DNA of 8,889 nt from Lishizhenia sp. GTDB lineage: Bacteria; Bacteroidota; Bacteroidia; Flavobacteriales_D; Crocinitomicaceae. The stretch covers positions 1 to 8,889 of the forward strand of contig SKHH01000019.1 of the NCBI GenBank assembly GCA_007117055.1. The letters run 5' to 3'. Each line of letters starts with the position of its first letter. Positions within the stretch are counted from its first letter, which is position 1. A model generated the notes under the pieces. It was not told where the DNA came from, did no database searches, and saw nothing but the letters and a program-made list of their open reading frames with translations. Shown piece after piece: positions 7,318-8,889 of the stretch. The position numbers were made by a program, and so were the translations under genes.

Positions 7318-8829
7318 ATGAAGAAAGTTGGACTAATTATTTTAGATGGATGGGGGATTGGTGATGCTTCATATGCGGATGCTATTACACGTGCGAATAC
7401 TCCTCAAATGGATAAGTTGATGGCGGCCTATCCAACAGCTCAATTGCTTGCTTGTGGTGAACATGTGGGATTACCCGATGGACAAATGGGGAACTCCGAA
7501 GTTGGTCACCTAAATATTGGAGCAGGTAGAATAGTTTATCAAGAGTTAACACGGATAAATAAGGCTATAGAGGACGGTTCTTTTTTTCAAAATCCAAATT
7601 TATTGAAAGCATTAAATACCGCTAAAAAAGAACAGCGTAAAGTGCATTTGATGGGCTTGGTTTCAGAAGGGGGAGTCCATAGTTCTCAATTTCATTTACA
7701 CGCCATCTGTGATTTGGTTCAAAAGTTGGGATTACCTGAGGTTTATATCCATGCTTTTACCGATGGAAGAGACTGTGACCCGAAAAGTGGCAAACAATAT
7801 TTGGCGAATTTAGAAAAACACATCGCCAATTCATCTATAAAAATAGCCTCTGTTATTGGTCGCTACTATGCGATGGATCGGGATAATAGATGGGAAAGAG
7901 TGGGTAAGGCGTATGACTTGCTGGTACATCAAAAGGGAACAACATATGATTCGGTTGACCTTGCGCTTGAAGAGATGTACGCGCAGGGAGTGACGGATGA
8001 GTTTATTCACCCATGTGTGCTAACGGCTGCAAACGCAAAAATAGAAGAAGGAGATGTTGTCATAAGTTTCAATTTTAGAACCGACCGACCACGAGAAATT
8101 ATTACCGCTTTGTCTCAAAAAGATATTCATGAATTTGGGATGAAAGCATTGGGTCTTAATGTGGTTACAATGACCAATTACGACAACACATTTTCGAATG
8201 TTTCTGTCATTTTTGAAAAAGAAAACTTGGCAATGACATTGGGGGAAGTCTTAGAAAAAGAAAATAAAACGCAAGTACGTATTGCTGAAACGGAAAAGTA
8301 TCCACACGTGACTTTTTTCTTTTCGGGAGGTCGAGAAGTTCCTTTTCAGTTTGAATCGCGCATATTGGTTAATTCTCCTAAAGTAGCTACTTATGATTTG
8401 CAACCAGAAATGAGTGCACAAGAAGTTAAACAAAAAATGATCGAAAGTCTTGAAAAGGATTCCCCTGATTTTTTCTGTTTAAATTTTGCAAATCCTGACA
8501 TGGTTGGGCATACGGGTGTTTATGACGCTATTGTAAGCGCTGTTGAAACAGTAGATGAATGTCTAGGTGATATAGTAGATGTGAGTAAATCATTAGGGTA
8601 TGAATTACTTGTTATCGCAGACCATGGAAACGCAGACGTGGCTATTAATGCAGATGGAACACCTAATACAGCTCACTCACTAAATCCAGTTCCAGTGGTC
8701 TTAGTAACAGAAGAACAATTGCGTTTAGAAGATGGAATATTAGCTGATGTAGCACCGACAATTCTCAACCGAATGGGAATTTCAATTCCGCCAGAAATGA
8801 CAGGTAAGTGCTTGGTAAGGAAAGATTAA
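7318..8829 (+). CDS. gpmI: 2,3-bisphosphoglycerate-independent phosphoglycerate mutase
   Basis: A complete 503-residue cytoplasmic enzyme of the alkaline phosphatase superfamily that interconverts 3- and 2-phosphoglycerate in glycolysis and gluconeogenesis by a phosphoserine intermediate, using two manganese ions. The expected active site is intact: Asp10 in ILDGWG, catalytic Ser60 in GQMGNSEVGHLNIG, Asp394 and His398 in NPDMVGH, Asp435 and His436 in ADHGNAD, and His453 in NTAHS. These follow the seven metal/phosphoserine positions of the Geobacillus enzyme at constant offsets. Substrate residues also stand in place: His121, Arg151 (TDGRD), Arg182 and Arg188 (GRYYAMDRD), Arg254 and Arg257 (FRTDRPRE), and Lys327 (ETEKYPH). 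Length is normal for the family. The ATG at 7318 is ten bases after the histidine kinase stop and starts directly at the first strand, MKKVGLIILDGWG, so the start is secure. It is the last gene visible in the run. Confidence 0.97.
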   Translation: MKKVGLIILDGWGIGDASYADAITRANTPQMDKLMAAYPTAQLLACGEHVGLPDGQMGNSEVGHLNIGAGRIVYQELTRINKAIEDGSFFQNPNLLKALNTAKKEQRKVHLMGLVSEGGVHSSQFHLHAICDLVQKLGLPEVYIHAFTDGRDCDPKSGKQYLANLEKHIANSSIKIASVIGRYYAMDRDNRWERVGKAYDLLVHQKGTTYDSVDLALEEMYAQGVTDEFIHPCVLTAANAKIEEGDVVISFNFRTDRPREIITALSQKDIHEFGMKALGLNVVTMTNYDNTFSNVSVIFEKENLAMTLGEVLEKENKTQVRIAETEKYPHVTFFFSGGREVPFQFESRILVNSPKVATYDLQPEMSAQEVKQKMIESLEKDSPDFFCLNFANPDMVGHTGVYDAIVSAVETVDECLGDIVDVSKSLGYELLVIADHGNADVAINADGTPNTAHSLNPVPVVLVTEEQLRLEDGILADVAPTILNRMGISIPPEMTGKCLVRKD

Positions 8830-8889
8830 CCCTATCCATGGTGTTTGTCATAATTACACCACGAATGTAATGGTGAATAATGGTTGTGG

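Noticed and set aside
8251..8433. Minus-strand open frame of 60 codons
   Set aside because: It is antisense inside gpmI in a conserved region (around Lys327), with no independent support.
8839..8861. TGGTGT/ACACCA hairpin after gpmI
   Set aside because: It is a six-pair stem with an 11-base loop and no T run after it. The last 60 bases otherwise show nothing I can name.
1..8889. Mobile element, phage, CRISPR array, defence system or structural RNA gene
   Set aside because: No transposase, integrase, long terminal repeats, spaced repeat array or tRNA-like cloverleaf was seen. The coding genes fill nearly all of the window and belong to known envelope and metabolic families.

Overview
The window looks like ordinary chromosomal DNA of a member of the Bacteroidota, probably Flavobacteriales. 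The evidence is low GC, start codons without recognisable Shine-Dalgarno sequences, a TAnnTTTG-type promoter element before the purF-like gene, and protein types typical of the group: the roughly 630-residue PurF-like protein, a patatin fused to an outer-membrane barrel, and a GT4 glycosyltransferase with an ATQSGV motif. No insertion sequence, phage gene, CRISPR array, tRNA or rRNA was seen. The genus cannot be fixed by eye.

Layout. Positions 1-365 (+) hold the C-terminal part of a GT4 glycosyltransferase cut by the window edge. It converges on, and overlaps by 13 bases, a minus-strand pair: a patatin-like phospholipase with a C-terminal barrel (3522-1240), then a bile-acid:sodium symporter family protein (1240-353). 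This pair shares one base at the stop/start junction and is almost certainly one transcript. A short AT-rich divergent intergenic region with small inverted repeats (about 3568-3673) separates it from a plus-strand TRIC-family cation channel gene (3674-4276). After a 229-base gap with a plausible promoter, three tightly spaced plus-strand genes follow: a PurF-like amidophosphoribosyltransferase (4506-6407), a membrane sensor histidine kinase (6411-7307) and gpmI, the cofactor-independent phosphoglycerate mutase (7318-8829). The last 60 bases hold nothing recognisable.

How they work together. The genes do not form an obvious single pathway. The minus pair is an envelope unit, with one lipase-type outer-membrane or secreted protein and one inner-membrane transporter. 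The plus trio combines nucleotide or PRPP metabolism, signalling and central glycolysis, with spacers of only 3 and 10 bases, so the three are probably co-transcribed. The histidine kinase has no response regulator beside it here.

I found no convincing new system. The best leads are the divergent active site of the PurF-like enzyme, which keeps its nucleophilic Cys and PRPP loop but departs from consensus at the oxyanion Gly and the flexible loop; the orphan kinase placed between two metabolic genes and in frame with the upstream stop; and the palindromic convergent stop region that gives two unrelated proteins the same last three residues.
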